Source: Pseudomonadota bacterium (GTDB lineage: Bacteria > Pseudomonadota > Gammaproteobacteria > Acidiferrobacterales > UBA6901). Taken from it: DNA of 48,615 bases. The first letter of the stretch is position 1. Every line of letters starts with the position of its first letter. The stretch spans positions 1-48,615 of the forward strand of contig JAJYEK010000015.1 of assembly GCA_021785795.1 (NCBI GenBank), written 5' to 3'. The notes below the pieces were generated by a model. That model was not told the origin of the DNA and searched no databases. It saw only the letters and a list, made by a program, of their open reading frames with translations. Shown here in pieces: positions 25,213-33,776 of the stretch. Position numbers and translations under genes: made by a program.

Positions 25213-25695
25213 TTAACTGAGCTGCGGACGGCTGGGAAGCACCATCACGTCATCGAACGTGAAGGTGGTATCGGCCGGGGGTCCCGCAAAGTTGCTGACG
25301 CCCATCGTCCATGCGGCACCCGCAGCCGTGACGGCCACGATCACATATCCGACAGCGGCCATCTTGTCGGGCACCTGCGGGAATGCAGGCGGACTCACGA
25401 TCGCGCCGCCAGACGACAGCGCCACCGGCGGACCCTGTACGGCCTGGAGCGCGCCAGTATTGTCGAATCCCACCACAATGGCGGCTGCGAATCCTGGCTG
25501 GATTGCCGGGAATGCAACGCCGGTTTCCTCGTCGACAGTGGGCGTGGCCATATCGGCGGTAGCAGCCTTTGAATACGCGCGGCCACCGATCGAAAATAGC
25601 GACGCATTCGCGGTCGACAACGTGCTGGTGGTTCCGGCACCAAGGCCGGCTTTCGTGGTGCAGAAGTTGAGATTGTAGAGCTGGTCTTGTGCCAT
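25213..25695 (-). CDS. capsid-associated structural protein (decoration-like)
   Basis: A 160-residue beta-rich, Ala/Gly/Val/Pro-rich protein with almost no charge in its centre, starting MAQDQLYNLNFCTTKAG and ending MVLPSRPQLS. AGGAG precedes the ATG. The composition and the place two genes after the major capsid protein suggest a head decoration or head-fibre base protein. A hairpin follows its stop, so its message may be segregated from the neck genes. No database family is recognised by eye. Confidence 0.6.
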   Translation of the reverse strand: MAQDQLYNLNFCTTKAGLGAGTTSTLSTANASLFSIGGRAYSKAATADMATPTVDEETGVAFPAIQPGFAAAIVVGFDNTGALQAVQGPPVALSSGGAIVSPPAFPQVPDKMAAVGYVIVAVTAAGAAWTMGVSNFAGPPADTTFTFDDVMVLPSRPQLS

Positions 25696-25748
25696 CGAAG
25701 TGTCTCCTGAAATTAAATAGGCATCCCGACTGCCGGTATGGCCGTCAG

Positions 25749-25988
25749 TTAGGGTGTCGTATTGAGGGATACGGCAGCAGCGGTCGCCGCGGCCGTCGGT
25801 GCACCGCTATCAGCGGTTCCGGCAGTAACGCCAGAGTGCACATGAGCGTTGAAGTTCGTGATGAGCGTATTGACAGATGCCGTGAGCGCCGCCAGATCGG
25901 ACTGAACGGAGTCCAGGATCTTGCGTGTCTCGCGGCTGCTGATTCTGTCCGCCATCGCATTGGTGCGCGTTGCGACTGATTCAGTCAT
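25749..25988 (-). CDS. small HxH-motif virion protein
   Basis: The start at ATG 25988 is supported by GGAGG nearby; the upstream frame is hairpin sequence. The 79-residue product has a charged helix (ETRKILDSVQSDLAALTASV), then FNAHVHSGVTAG followed by a Thr/Ala/Pro-rich tail. The sequence N-x-H-x-H-S-G is seen at trimeric, metal-binding tips of phage spike or fibre proteins, with the preceding helix as a likely coiled coil. It is probably a small trimeric virion component. Position is between the major capsid and decoration-like genes. Confidence 0.6.
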   Translation of the reverse strand: MTESVATRTNAMADRISSRETRKILDSVQSDLAALTASVNTLITNFNAHVHSGVTAGTADSGAPTAAATAAAVSLNTTP

Positions 25989-26004
25989 CGGACTATCCTC
26001 CAGA

Positions 26005-26022
26005 GGGCGTCTTGCGACGCCC
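26005..26022 (-). terminator. hairpin after major capsid gene
   Basis: Seven-base arms (26005-26011 and 26016-26022) with a four-base loop lie 17 bases downstream of the capsid gene stop on the minus strand. They sit just before the GGAGG of the following gene. There is no U-run after it. It could lower readthrough or protect the 3' end of the capsid message. Confidence 0.5.
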
Positions 26023-26039
26023 CCCTCACGGGTCAATTA

Positions 26040-27101
26040 TTAGCTGAGAGCGGTGACGCCAACCCAGCCGGTCGCCATCCATCCCGGATTGGCGATGAAG
26101 GAAGCGCTGTAAAACTTCGCGCCCACATAGCCACGCTGACCGAGCGGATCGTTCTTGTCCTTCTGACCCGGCGGAATCCAGGTCGGATCGAACGAGTTGG
26201 TTCCACGAAGCGCAACGTCGCCCCATGCGTCCTCGGCGACCACCACCACCGGATAAACGTCGATATTGACGCCTCCGGTCGACAGCAGTCCGGTCGCGCC
26301 GACGGCAACCCCGACATTAGGCGTCGACGACAGTTCCGGCGAGACGATGAAGCGGAAACGTCCGAGTGATCCCAGTTCTTCGGGACTGAGCGGCTTGCGT
26401 TGGGCATACTTGGCGACAGGCACAAAGTCCGGCAACTGCCGGATGTCGTGCTCGCAGTCCGTATGGCAGAACACAATGAAGCCCGCTTCGACCGGCGACG
26501 TCGCGAAGTTCGGCCCGGCAGCCAGCACCTTCGTAATCATCTTGCCATGGTTGGCCAGGAGACTACGGCTGATCTTCGAGACGAAGTTGTAGGACAGCAC
26601 ATTCGAGACGGTCGCCAGCGTGGTGCCACCGCTATAGAAGGCATTCGTCCCAGCCTTGAGCACACCCCAGCGGATCATCTCCCGCAGAAGGCCCATGCGC
26701 TCGCCAGTCTGCTGCTTCATTTCCGCCGGCACGTCGTCTTCGTACATATCGAAGGTCTTGTCCGTGATGGCGTACAGACATGCGTACTCCAGCAACTGGA
26801 CTGACACGTCGCGGGGAGTGACTACGTCGGCGTTCGGCGTGACACCTTCCGTCACAAGATGGAGCGCCGGATTGGCCTGCGGCACGTTGATGCCCATGGC
26901 GCCCGAGACATTCTGCGCGTAGGACAGCGTTGCCCCGTAGGGCAGCCAGGAACGGTAAATGACCGTGTCGCCCTTGTTCTTCGGCATCTTTTTCATCTGG
27001 CCGGTAATACCCAGAACTTCCACCGGCACCGCATGCGCCAGAATCTCGCCCTTGAGCTTGTTGATTCGGCCTGCGGCGGTACTAAAATTTTGAATAGCCA
27101 T
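26040..27101 (-). CDS. major capsid protein, N4-gp56 type
   Basis: A 353-residue capsid protein with features of the N4-gp56 family. It has an N-terminal arm with FSTAAGRINKLKGEIL, a loop region with KNKGDTVIYRSWLPYG, and a spine helix around EMKQQTGERMGLLREMIRWG. It also has VFCHTDCEHDIRQLP and the strand LGRFRFIVSPELSS, followed by the P-domain with VYPVVVVAEDAWGDVAL. It assembles into the HK97-fold shell. The scaffold gene lies directly upstream and a hairpin downstream. Length is usual for the family. Confidence 0.9.
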   Translation of the reverse strand: MAIQNFSTAAGRINKLKGEILAHAVPVEVLGITGQMKKMPKNKGDTVIYRSWLPYGATLSYAQNVSGAMGINVPQANPALHLVTEGVTPNADVVTPRDVSVQLLEYACLYAITDKTFDMYEDDVPAEMKQQTGERMGLLREMIRWGVLKAGTNAFYSGGTTLATVSNVLSYNFVSKISRSLLANHGKMITKVLAAGPNFATSPVEAGFIVFCHTDCEHDIRQLPDFVPVAKYAQRKPLSPEELGSLGRFRFIVSPELSSTPNVGVAVGATGLLSTGGVNIDVYPVVVVAEDAWGDVALRGTNSFDPTWIPPGQKDKNDPLGQRGYVGAKFYSASFIANPGWMATGWVGVTALS

Positions 27102-27116
27102 GACTGGACTCCTGTA

Positions 27117-28073
27117 TTATGCAGGGATTCCGCGCTGGCTGTTGAAGCCAAGGACGAAAGCCTGCTCGTCATCAATGGTATTTGGCGCTGGAGCCGATTC
27201 ACCCGTAGGTGCAACGGCACGTTCCAGACGCGCCTGCTTTGACTGTTTAACTTGCGTCTTGGCCTTGGTCGCGTCCTTGAACAGTCCGATTGCTTCCGAT
27301 GCGATCCGCGCATCTTCCGATTCGGCATAATGACGCCCCTGTTCCGCAGGTAACGACTGCAGCCATGTAGCAAACTCCGGCGACTGGACGATTTCCTCCC
27401 AGCCCGGATGCACAAGGGAAAGCGCTTTACGCTCGGCCTGTGCGCTGATTCCTGCGACGGCATTTGTCACGCTGTCGCTGATGAGTTTCTGTATATCGGC
27501 TTGCTGCGGCGCCTGGGGCGCGGGAGCTGCCGCTTGTTGCGCTTGCTGCGATGCTGCCTGCTGCGCATCCTGCGCTACCGGTGAGTCCGAAGCCGCATAA
27601 ATCTCGCTTAGATCCTCGGCGAGCATTCCTGCGATTTCCGGAAACTCCGTGTTGAGCCGTTTCATCTGGGCGGCTGTCAATTTGCGGCCCTGGCGCAATG
27701 ACTCCAGTGTGCGATTAAGCTCACCGATCTTCCCGTACACCTTACGAACTTCTTCAGCAAATGCCTGTTGCAGTCCCGGCAGTTGCTGGCTCAACGCCTG
27801 CTCCAGTGCCGGTACTTTTGCGAAGACCGCCTTTAACTCGTCTTCCGTCAATCCGGCAATCTTGACAGGTTCGCCTGCGGGTGCGGGCGCAGCAGCAGGT
27901 GCATCCTTGTTTACCGGATCAGCGGCCTTGGAATCAGGTTTCGCCTGGGTTTCAGCGGCTTTCGATTCAGGTTCGGTGGCAGCAACGGATTCAGTGTGGG
28001 TGCCATTAAATCCTGCAGCGAAAGCAGCTTCATTGTCGGCGTCCTGATTGGTTTCGTCTGTTTCAGTGGGCAT
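27117..28073 (-). CDS. capsid scaffolding protein
   Basis: A protein of about 318 residues, acidic and Ala/Gln/Pro-rich, with little globular sequence. It has a disordered acidic N-terminus, helices around EDELKAVFAKVPALEQALSQ and RKVYGKIGELNRTLESLRQG, an Ala/Gln linker (QQAASQQAQQAAAPAPQAP) and a basic C-terminal region (KAKTQVKQSKQARLERAV). This is the usual build of scaffolds, whose basic end binds the capsid protein. ATG 28073 has GAGGA at good distance, so it is preferred over the codon at 28088, which lies beside the terminator U-run. It is adjacent to the major capsid gene. Confidence 0.8.
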   Translation of the reverse strand: MPTETDETNQDADNEAAFAAGFNGTHTESVAATEPESKAAETQAKPDSKAADPVNKDAPAAAPAPAGEPVKIAGLTEDELKAVFAKVPALEQALSQQLPGLQQAFAEEVRKVYGKIGELNRTLESLRQGRKLTAAQMKRLNTEFPEIAGMLAEDLSEIYAASDSPVAQDAQQAASQQAQQAAAPAPQAPQQADIQKLISDSVTNAVAGISAQAERKALSLVHPGWEEIVQSPEFATWLQSLPAEQGRHYAESEDARIASEAIGLFKDATKAKTQVKQSKQARLERAVAPTGESAPAPNTIDDEQAFVLGFNSQRGIPA

Positions 28074-28088
28074 CGTGGTCCTCGGCAT

Positions 28089-28110
28089 AAAAAAACCGCC
28101 TCAAGGGCGG
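28089..28110 (-). terminator. intrinsic terminator just upstream of the scaffold gene
   Basis: On the minus strand a five-base GC stem (28096-28100 with 28106-28110, loop of five) is followed by seven U residues (28095-28089). The hairpin ends only about 15 bases before the scaffold ATG, leaving no room for a promoter in between. Scaffold and capsid expression must therefore come from readthrough or antitermination. Confidence 0.75.
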
Positions 28111-28135
28111 CAGGTGATTGCGACGGGTGGACATC

Positions 28136-28381
28136 TTACGGTCCAGCGGTCACGGAAATCACAATAGGTTCCTCAAACAGCGACAGAACGTAACGTATCT
28201 GCCGAATCTCGCCGCGCAACATCGCAGTCTTCACCGGATCAGCCGTCGGCGATTCATTGCGGATCTGCGCGCTTGCGAGTTGATCCAGCAGATGCTGGCG
28301 CAGTTTCTGGGATGTCGAACTCGCACGTTCGGCATCCGTCAATACTTTGACTGGATAGGTAACCGCAGGCGTAGGATTCAT
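28136..28381 (-). CDS. hypothetical helical protein, 81 aa
   Basis: The start is placed at ATG 28381, which overlaps the upstream small gene as ATGA. The product is helical (LTDAERASSTSQKLRQHLLD, then VKTAMLRGEIRQIRYVLSLF) and ends with a short beta strand (EPIVISVTAGP). It sits upstream of the terminator that precedes the scaffold gene. It may be a small head-assembly factor, but nothing in the sequence identifies it. Confidence 0.6.
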   Translation of the reverse strand: MNPTPAVTYPVKVLTDAERASSTSQKLRQHLLDQLASAQIRNESPTADPVKTAMLRGEIRQIRYVLSLFEEPIVISVTAGP

Positions 28382-28476
28382 TTGCGCAAGCCACTTGGGA
28401 TCAAGTACACCACAAACAGCGTGGTGAGAATCAGGCACCACAGAACCGGCGCGAAGACCAGGAACAGAATTTTCAT
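28378..28476 (-). CDS. 32-residue single-TM protein
   Basis: From ATG 28476, behind GAGGTGG, a 32-residue product with one continuous hydrophobic helix (ILFLVFAPVLWCLILTTLFVVYL) and a basic end SGLRK. The same frame is open upstream to 28623 (ATG), which would add a 49-residue polar N-terminus, but that start has only a weak ribosome site. It overlaps the next gene by four bases. The function is unknown; it could be a small inner-membrane protein exported with the late genes. Confidence 0.5.
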   Translation of the reverse strand: MKILFLVFAPVLWCLILTTLFVVYLIPSGLRK

Positions 28477-28668
28477 AGTTTCCACCTCGGTTTCACCTGT
28501 GCCCTTTTCCCTCTTGTGACCGCTTCCCACGGTCACACCCTTTTGTATCCCGACACCACCAGCGCGGACGATGCCCGTAAGCACTTGCGAACGGTAACCG
28601 TCGATTTCTCCGTCTGGATGCATAACAGCTTCTCTGCCTCGTACCACGTTGCGAACGACGGGGCCAAG

Positions 28669-29052
28669 TTACTGCGCGGTCAGGCCGGTGAGCGCATCGG
28701 GCACCGTGACCGCAATAGTAAAACCCGAGCTGGTCGCCGTGATCGGTACAGGGTCAGTATCGGATGCGCCAGTTCCATTGGCGTTCACCGCTGCGGCGGA
28801 ACACGTATAGGTGCCGGTTGCCGTGAGCACGGACGATAGTGGGACTGATCCTTGGCTGCCGGCAGTAATGGCCGTCGATGCTGTTGCGGAGTACGTGAGC
28901 GACCCACAGGTAATCAGGATCGAGGTCACGTCTGTGTTGGTGCTCGGATTGTTCCACACAAGCTGAGTCACCGGCTTGTTGTTCGTTGTCGCGGCGAACG
29001 CGAGGACCGGGAACAGGAACAGTAAAAATATTGCCAAGATCAGCTTTTTCAT
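28669..29052 (-). CDS. exported beta-sandwich-like protein
   Basis: ATG 29052 with AAGGAG upstream gives 127 residues. There is a signal peptide (MKKLILAIFLLFLFPVLAFA). The rest reads like one fibronectin/Ig-type domain with a Cys pair (ITCGSLTYS and TYTCSAAAVNANG), the classical disulphide of a sandwich fold that would form after export. The end (FTIAVTVPDALTGLTAQ) is a final strand and tail. Ig-like domains on phage particles bind cell surfaces. Export plus Cys pair suggests a periplasmic or outer-membrane role instead. TGATG overlap links it to the next upstream gene. Confidence 0.65.
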   Translation of the reverse strand: MKKLILAIFLLFLFPVLAFAATTNNKPVTQLVWNNPSTNTDVTSILITCGSLTYSATASTAITAGSQGSVPLSSVLTATGTYTCSAAAVNANGTGASDTDPVPITATSSGFTIAVTVPDALTGLTAQ

Positions 29053-29213
29053 CAGTTGCACTCCTTCTCGTGATTGGACAACCAGGTGTAGCTACCTTGT
29101 AGAGCATGAATCTGCTTTGCAAGAATATTGGAATGATCCAGCTCGTATTTGACCGTCGCCGCCCAGCCGGAGCTGAGCAGGGTGAGCAAGATCATGTAGA
29201 TGACGTGCTTCAT
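29052..29213 (-). CDS. 53-residue exported or membrane-anchored protein
   Basis: From ATG 29213 (overlapping the upstream stop as ATGA) the product has a hydrophobic N-terminus (MKHVIYMILLTLLSSGWAA) and a short helical tail (YELDHSNILAKQIHALQGSY) ending in KECN. The N-terminus may be a signal peptide or an anchor with a short periplasmic coil, a build seen in small spanin-like or accessory envelope proteins. It sits between structural genes, not in the lysis cassette. No family is recognised. Confidence 0.5.
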   Translation of the reverse strand: MKHVIYMILLTLLSSGWAATVKYELDHSNILAKQIHALQGSYTWLSNHEKECN

Positions 29214-30268
29214 GTCAACCCTATCCATCCAGGGTACGAATACCTGTTCCCCTGAATCCACGAGCCCCCGTTGTAGAATATTCCTGCATCAAGATCAGGA
29301 GGGAATCCATTTGAGAACGCATAAATTGCCAGACCGTAAAAAGCAACATTTGCGCAGCGCATGGAATTAAAAGGCTGGAATGTACCTGCATTGTTGATCG
29401 TCGAACTCTGGGCATCTGCATTAATCTTGACTGTGCCAGATCCCGGGTCAATTGCCTGATAGGCTTTGTATGTCATCTGAGTCCCGGGCTCATATAGCCC
29501 GGCTACGATGATATCTTCGCCATTCCATGTATTGTCTATACTACTACCTACAGTCTGGAAAAATCCAAAGGCATTGCCACCAGTCGGACTTCCTCCTGTA
29601 AAGCTGATAGTGCCGCTTCCCGCATAACCAGTTCCATTGGCCGTCATCGTAATTCCGGTTACCGCCCCACTTGTTCCTCCGGAAAGAATAGCGGTTGCCA
29701 CTGCTCCACTTCCTAACCCATTGGCCCCCGTAAAGACAACTGTCGGTACTGAAGCATAAGTCGCACCACCGCCTACAATCTGAACGGTCGTTGGATCAAT
29801 GGGACCGCTGATCGTGATGCGGGAGACTGCTCCTGGATTCACGCCAGCAGCCATATGAAACGGATTATCAGAAAGACCTATACCTGCTCCAGTACTGTTA
29901 GGAAGAATTAAGTTGACATCCCCAATTGCCACCTCGACAATCTTCTGAGTACCCTGAAACGCATTGACTCTACCGGCATACATGAATAGGACGGATTGTG
30001 TGCTGAATACAGGCCACTCCCCCGAAGTAAGCATGGACGGATCAATCCTCGTATCTAGCACCGGTTGGACTGTTTGCATCGACCCTTGCTGATTAAACAG
30101 CAGCGGAGCATATCCAGTCATTCCGGGAGGATTCCAGACTACACCACCTTGTGAGTCGTTCCATGCAGTTCCCGATGTTTCAAGGCATCTAAAAAAGTGC
30201 TTGAGACAAGGCGTACTCGCGCCGGTCTCGGTATTGCGCTTGCCGCTGACTGATCTGATGCGCCGCAT
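29210..30268 (-). CDS. structural, beta-repeat fibre-like protein
   Basis: A 352-residue protein with a basic N-terminus (residues 1-30 may be linker) and a beta-rich body containing repeated YASVPTVVFTGANGLGSGA and TGYAGSGTISFTGG strands. These are similar to the Gly-rich repeats of phage tail or head-fibre proteins. The C-terminal 100 residues (FQPFNSMRCANVAFYGLAIY) look like a folded head domain. The gene is coupled by TGATG to the preceding one. A surface-exposed virion role is likely; the exact place is unknown. Confidence 0.55.
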   Translation of the reverse strand: MRRIRSVSGKRNTETGASTPCLKHFFRCLETSGTAWNDSQGGVVWNPPGMTGYAPLLFNQQGSMQTVQPVLDTRIDPSMLTSGEWPVFSTQSVLFMYAGRVNAFQGTQKIVEVAIGDVNLILPNSTGAGIGLSDNPFHMAAGVNPGAVSRITISGPIDPTTVQIVGGGATYASVPTVVFTGANGLGSGAVATAILSGGTSGAVTGITMTANGTGYAGSGTISFTGGSPTGGNAFGFFQTVGSSIDNTWNGEDIIVAGLYEPGTQMTYKAYQAIDPGSGTVKINADAQSSTINNAGTFQPFNSMRCANVAFYGLAIYAFSNGFPPDLDAGIFYNGGSWIQGNRYSYPGWIGLT

Positions 30269-30993
30269 CAGGTTCGACCCAAGAGCGAAGGCGGCAGATT
30301 AAGCGGATTCGCGGCCATCCATGCGACTATTCCTGAGACCTCCGCATCGCTCGGCGCGACATTGAACATCAGGACATATGCGCCTACCAGACTGTAGGCA
30401 CTCTGAAACAGAAACGGATTGTCGGAGCCGCTTTGGAGCGCATCGGGTACGCCCCATGCGCCGCTGATCGTGCCTGTAACGACGGCGGCGGCATTTGATA
30501 CAGCAACCGCACCCGTCGCCGGAAGCGCGAAGGTTTTAACAGCATCATTCGGAATATCGACCTTGACCGCCGTTGCCGCAAACGGGGCCCCGGCAATAGC
30601 TGTATAGGTTGCGTAGTCCGAGACATCTTTTGATGCGTTAGGGCCACCGTTCATTGAAGAACTAACAAATGTTACTCCCTGAGGGTCACCAAAACCAAAC
30701 GAGAATCCAACAGGCAAATTGCCGGCCGCAAGCAACAATACCGCCTTGGTTCCTGGCGCTATCCAGTTTCCTGCTTGTAACCATGTTGTAGAGCCGGAAG
30801 CATAAAAACCATTCCCATTTTTCAGGAACCCCGGACCACTGTTGCTAAATGTCAACCCAGTGACTGGATCGACAATCGATAGTCCATTAGGCGCAATGTC
30901 GTTAACGGTGAACCTGTGCGCCAGGCAGGGGAAGTTCTGCTGATTGACAGTGGGAAGATTGGCGGGATTAAGCCATGATTTATAGATACTCAT
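30268..30993 (-). CDS. structural protein, 241 aa
   Basis: A beta-rich protein that looks like a carbohydrate-binding or jelly-roll type domain. It has strands such as GLSIVDPVTGLTFSNSG and TKAVLLLAAGNLPVGFSFGF, and a C-terminal AYSLVGAYVLMFNVAPSDAE followed by IVAWMAANPLNLPPSLLG. Such ends occur in phage proteins with lectin-like folds. It is preceded by the 157-residue protein with a one-base overlap. No catalytic motif. A minor head or fibre protein is likely. Confidence 0.55.
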   Translation of the reverse strand: MSIYKSWLNPANLPTVNQQNFPCLAHRFTVNDIAPNGLSIVDPVTGLTFSNSGPGFLKNGNGFYASGSTTWLQAGNWIAPGTKAVLLLAAGNLPVGFSFGFGDPQGVTFVSSSMNGGPNASKDVSDYATYTAIAGAPFAATAVKVDIPNDAVKTFALPATGAVAVSNAAAVVTGTISGAWGVPDALQSGSDNPFLFQSAYSLVGAYVLMFNVAPSDAEVSGIVAWMAANPLNLPPSLLGRT

Positions 30994-31466
30994 TAGGCTG
31001 CTCCTGCGAAGATCGGAATCCCCGCGATGGTGGGCAGAACGTCGAGACGAGTGATCGGAAAGTCAGAAGGGATCTCTGTCGTGACGTTCATGAGGATCGG
31101 CCACCACGGGACGTCGGTAAATTCACTACCGGCTTGGGCAAGTGCTGCGGCGGCATATGCATCATTTGGCGAGTTAATGACTGCGTAGCCCAACAACGTG
31201 CCGGCTGCGTAGGTAACGGTCGTCGCCGGCAAAGCCATAACCTGCAACTTGGTCGGCTGCGCACCGGCAGCCCATTGTGTCGAATTGGTGGCCGAGGCAT
31301 ATGCCAGCGCGGGCGCCGCGATTTCCCGGTTGTGGGCAATCCCTGCAGGACCAGACCGAGTTACCAGTCCGAGCGTCGAGGTTGGTATGAGCACACCTTG
31401 GTCGTCAACCAGCACGGCCGGTCGCGCAACTTCGCCTTCGATTGATGCGTATATGGGTTCGGGCAT
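30993..31466 (-). CDS. structural protein, 157 aa
   Basis: A beta-rich protein beginning MPEPIYASIEGEVARPAVL with strands like QGVLIPTSTLGLVTRSGPAG, and containing an Ala-rich segment and a PWWPILMNVT stretch. The pattern resembles small head-fibre or decoration proteins located next to portal genes. It begins 16 bases after the portal stop with GAGG upstream. The function is inferred from gene order only. Confidence 0.55.
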   Translation of the reverse strand: MPEPIYASIEGEVARPAVLVDDQGVLIPTSTLGLVTRSGPAGIAHNREIAAPALAYASATNSTQWAAGAQPTKLQVMALPATTVTYAAGTLLGYAVINSPNDAYAAAALAQAGSEFTDVPWWPILMNVTTEIPSDFPITRLDVLPTIAGIPIFAGAA

Positions 31467-31481
31467 GGCCTCTGATCCTCT

Positions 31482-33776
31482 TTACGACGGCACGGTTGCC
31501 GTCTGTGGAATTGGCTGAGATTGACGTGCGGCAGCGAGCGCGTTCGTGCGTTCACCTTCGGCATGCGCGTGAATCGCGGCCGCGGCCAGACGCGCCTTGA
31601 GGTCCTGAAGTGTTAGCGACTCATTGGACGCATTATTGATTTCAGCGACCATCTGCTGCATGGCGCGCTGATTCTGCTGCATACGCGCCTCGAACATCTG
31701 CTGCATCTGCATGAGACGTTCTTTCTGCTGTGCATCGAATTGTGCCAGTTGCATCTCACCCTGGATGCGCAACTGCTCTGCCTGCATCTGCGGACTGGCT
31801 GGAGGCTGTTGCTGCGCCTGCTGTTGCAATTCCTGTTCGTCCAACTGGAACGATTTGGCATCAAGACGCTGCGCCTTGCACCACTCGCTGAACCACTTTT
31901 TCGGATCGATGCCGAAGGCTGGATTCAGAACGATCGACGCCATGGTCTGGACCGCCTGATTCTGGATATCCCGTTCGACGAGCGCAGAAGATCCGCGCGC
32001 ATCGATCTGGAAATCGCCCTTTACTTCGTCGTCGCCATACTCCATAAGATACGCGTAATAGCGACGGATATGCGGCTCCGTGATCCGGTCGTCGAACTGC
32101 CTGGCGAGGCGCCGCAATACGCTCGACGCGTTGTTGGTCAGCAACTGCATGCCGCCTACGGTTTCCGGCGCTTTACCGCCTTGACCCTGCAGCAACATCG
32201 GCAGCGACGTCGTATCTTCGGCCTCCTTGAGCGCAAAATTGATGATGGCCATAAGATCCTGCTGATCGGACTCGATCGTGACCGCCCGGAACACCTGGTT
32301 GAGATCAACAGGATCGGCGTTCGGGTCAATCGTCCAGACCTTTCGCGGCGCCAGCGTATAGTTGCCATCGCTGGGCGTCACGACTCCGAGCTTGATCAGA
32401 ATCTGCGGACCTGCGGCAAGCCCCGCATTGTCCATCATGTTCCGACACGCGGCATTGATCATGCGCTGCGGTACGCGGATCTGGCGCGATACTCCGATCC
32501 CTGCCCAATGGCCTGGGCGCGATTGCCAGTTGATCACGTCGTAGGGAAAATCACCTGTGGTGAGCGGGTTAATGGCACCCTTGATCGGACGGTCGTTAAC
32601 CATCGTTACCATCGCATGAACGTGGTCCGGCAACTTCCCGTCCGGATCTTCGATGGCCAGCGCCGTGATGTCGGCCTTCCCCAGCATCCCCGTGAAATAC
32701 CAGATCTCGTACCGATCGGTCGGCTCCGATATCTGCGCGTTGTCGTCACCCTGGGGTGGTGGCGCGTCGGATTGCATCTTCGATGGACCTTCGGCGAGTA
32801 TCAGATCGATCTGAGAGCCGATGTAACCTGGCATATCCCGCAATTCCATGAGCTTGCGGCTCGAAATGTAGTCGCGCTCGAAAATCCACGAACCGTTGTG
32901 GATGTCATGACCACAGGATGGGTCCGGAAACAGATTGAGCGGATCAATGCGCTTTGAGCCGGGTTCGATTTTGACGATTTTGGCAATCGCCAGCTCACCG
33001 TTCCCGAGTCCCATTTCCTGGTTCGGCCCTTCGACCACCTGCGTCTGCTGCCGTTTCATCGGCACCGGCCCTTTCAACACTCCGGTGCCGATACGCGCCG
33101 CATCCTCGATCACGCGCCGGACTTCCGCGTGATACTGGCACTCGATCAGCCATGAATCGATCTGCCGTTCGGCAGCCTTTGCTTTCTGGCGCGCTGTCTC
33201 TAGTTGGGAGCGCGCGAACGCGATTTTCTTCTGTGCCTGCGGGATCACGTCTTGCGGACCGGGCACCGGATTGTCAGAGGCAATCGCCGCCTGGCGCACG
33301 GCATCCTGCTTGTCGTCATCACCCAGAATGCCCTTGGCCAGATCAATCAGGTCAGGCACCGGCCGCGGTTTTATCTCGAATGCCCGATCATCCGTAGGAA
33401 TGAGCATATCCGCGACACGGGATGCGGCGGCGTCACAGTAGGTGCGCGTGATGTTTAGGAAAACAGTGCTGCGCACTTCGCCGGCAATCCCCGGCATCGT
33501 CTGCCCGGGCAATTTGGTATGCCATGCATCCGTCGATCCCTGCTCGCCGCGGTTCGCATCATCGACGCCTTCGTAGAACTCGATATCCTGCTGCCAGAGC
33601 ATGTCGACGCCATGTTGCTGGCGTGCTTCGATCGCGCGCCTGCGCTTGGCGCCTAATTGCGCGCCGAGTGCCGTCAGAACGGCAATTTTCTCTGCCTGGG
33701 CGGCCGCTGCAGCTTCGCCGAGTTTTTCGACCGACTGCGGATCGAGCGGCATAGTGGCTGCTTTGGGATCAATCAC
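31482..33776 (-). CDS. portal protein
   Basis: A 764-residue portal of the large podoviral type, forming the dodecameric DNA channel. Conserved segments: TAWHTKLPGQ-like region near residue 80 (here DAWHTKLPGQTMPGIAGE), VFLNITRTYCDAAASRVAD, PVPMKRQQTQVVEGPNQ, GSWIFERDYISSRKLMELRD, and DVINWQSRPGHWAGIGVSRQ, a typical portal stretch. The C-terminal 110 residues are Gln-rich coiled coil (EQELQQQAQQQPPASPQMQA), as in barrel-forming portals. The start is GTG 33776, overlapping the upstream stop; ATG 33752 is an alternative without a ribosome site. Confidence 0.85.
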   Translation of the reverse strand: MIDPKAATMPLDPQSVEKLGEAAAAAQAEKIAVLTALGAQLGAKRRRAIEARQQHGVDMLWQQDIEFYEGVDDANRGEQGSTDAWHTKLPGQTMPGIAGEVRSTVFLNITRTYCDAAASRVADMLIPTDDRAFEIKPRPVPDLIDLAKGILGDDDKQDAVRQAAIASDNPVPGPQDVIPQAQKKIAFARSQLETARQKAKAAERQIDSWLIECQYHAEVRRVIEDAARIGTGVLKGPVPMKRQQTQVVEGPNQEMGLGNGELAIAKIVKIEPGSKRIDPLNLFPDPSCGHDIHNGSWIFERDYISSRKLMELRDMPGYIGSQIDLILAEGPSKMQSDAPPPQGDDNAQISEPTDRYEIWYFTGMLGKADITALAIEDPDGKLPDHVHAMVTMVNDRPIKGAINPLTTGDFPYDVINWQSRPGHWAGIGVSRQIRVPQRMINAACRNMMDNAGLAAGPQILIKLGVVTPSDGNYTLAPRKVWTIDPNADPVDLNQVFRAVTIESDQQDLMAIINFALKEAEDTTSLPMLLQGQGGKAPETVGGMQLLTNNASSVLRRLARQFDDRITEPHIRRYYAYLMEYGDDEVKGDFQIDARGSSALVERDIQNQAVQTMASIVLNPAFGIDPKKWFSEWCKAQRLDAKSFQLDEQELQQQAQQQPPASPQMQAEQLRIQGEMQLAQFDAQQKERLMQMQQMFEARMQQNQRAMQQMVAEINNASNESLTLQDLKARLAAAAIHAHAEGERTNALAAARQSQPIPQTATVPS

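Noticed and set aside
31740..32957. 405-residue + strand ORF
   Set aside because: Antisense of the portal gene, whose conserved motifs are intact.
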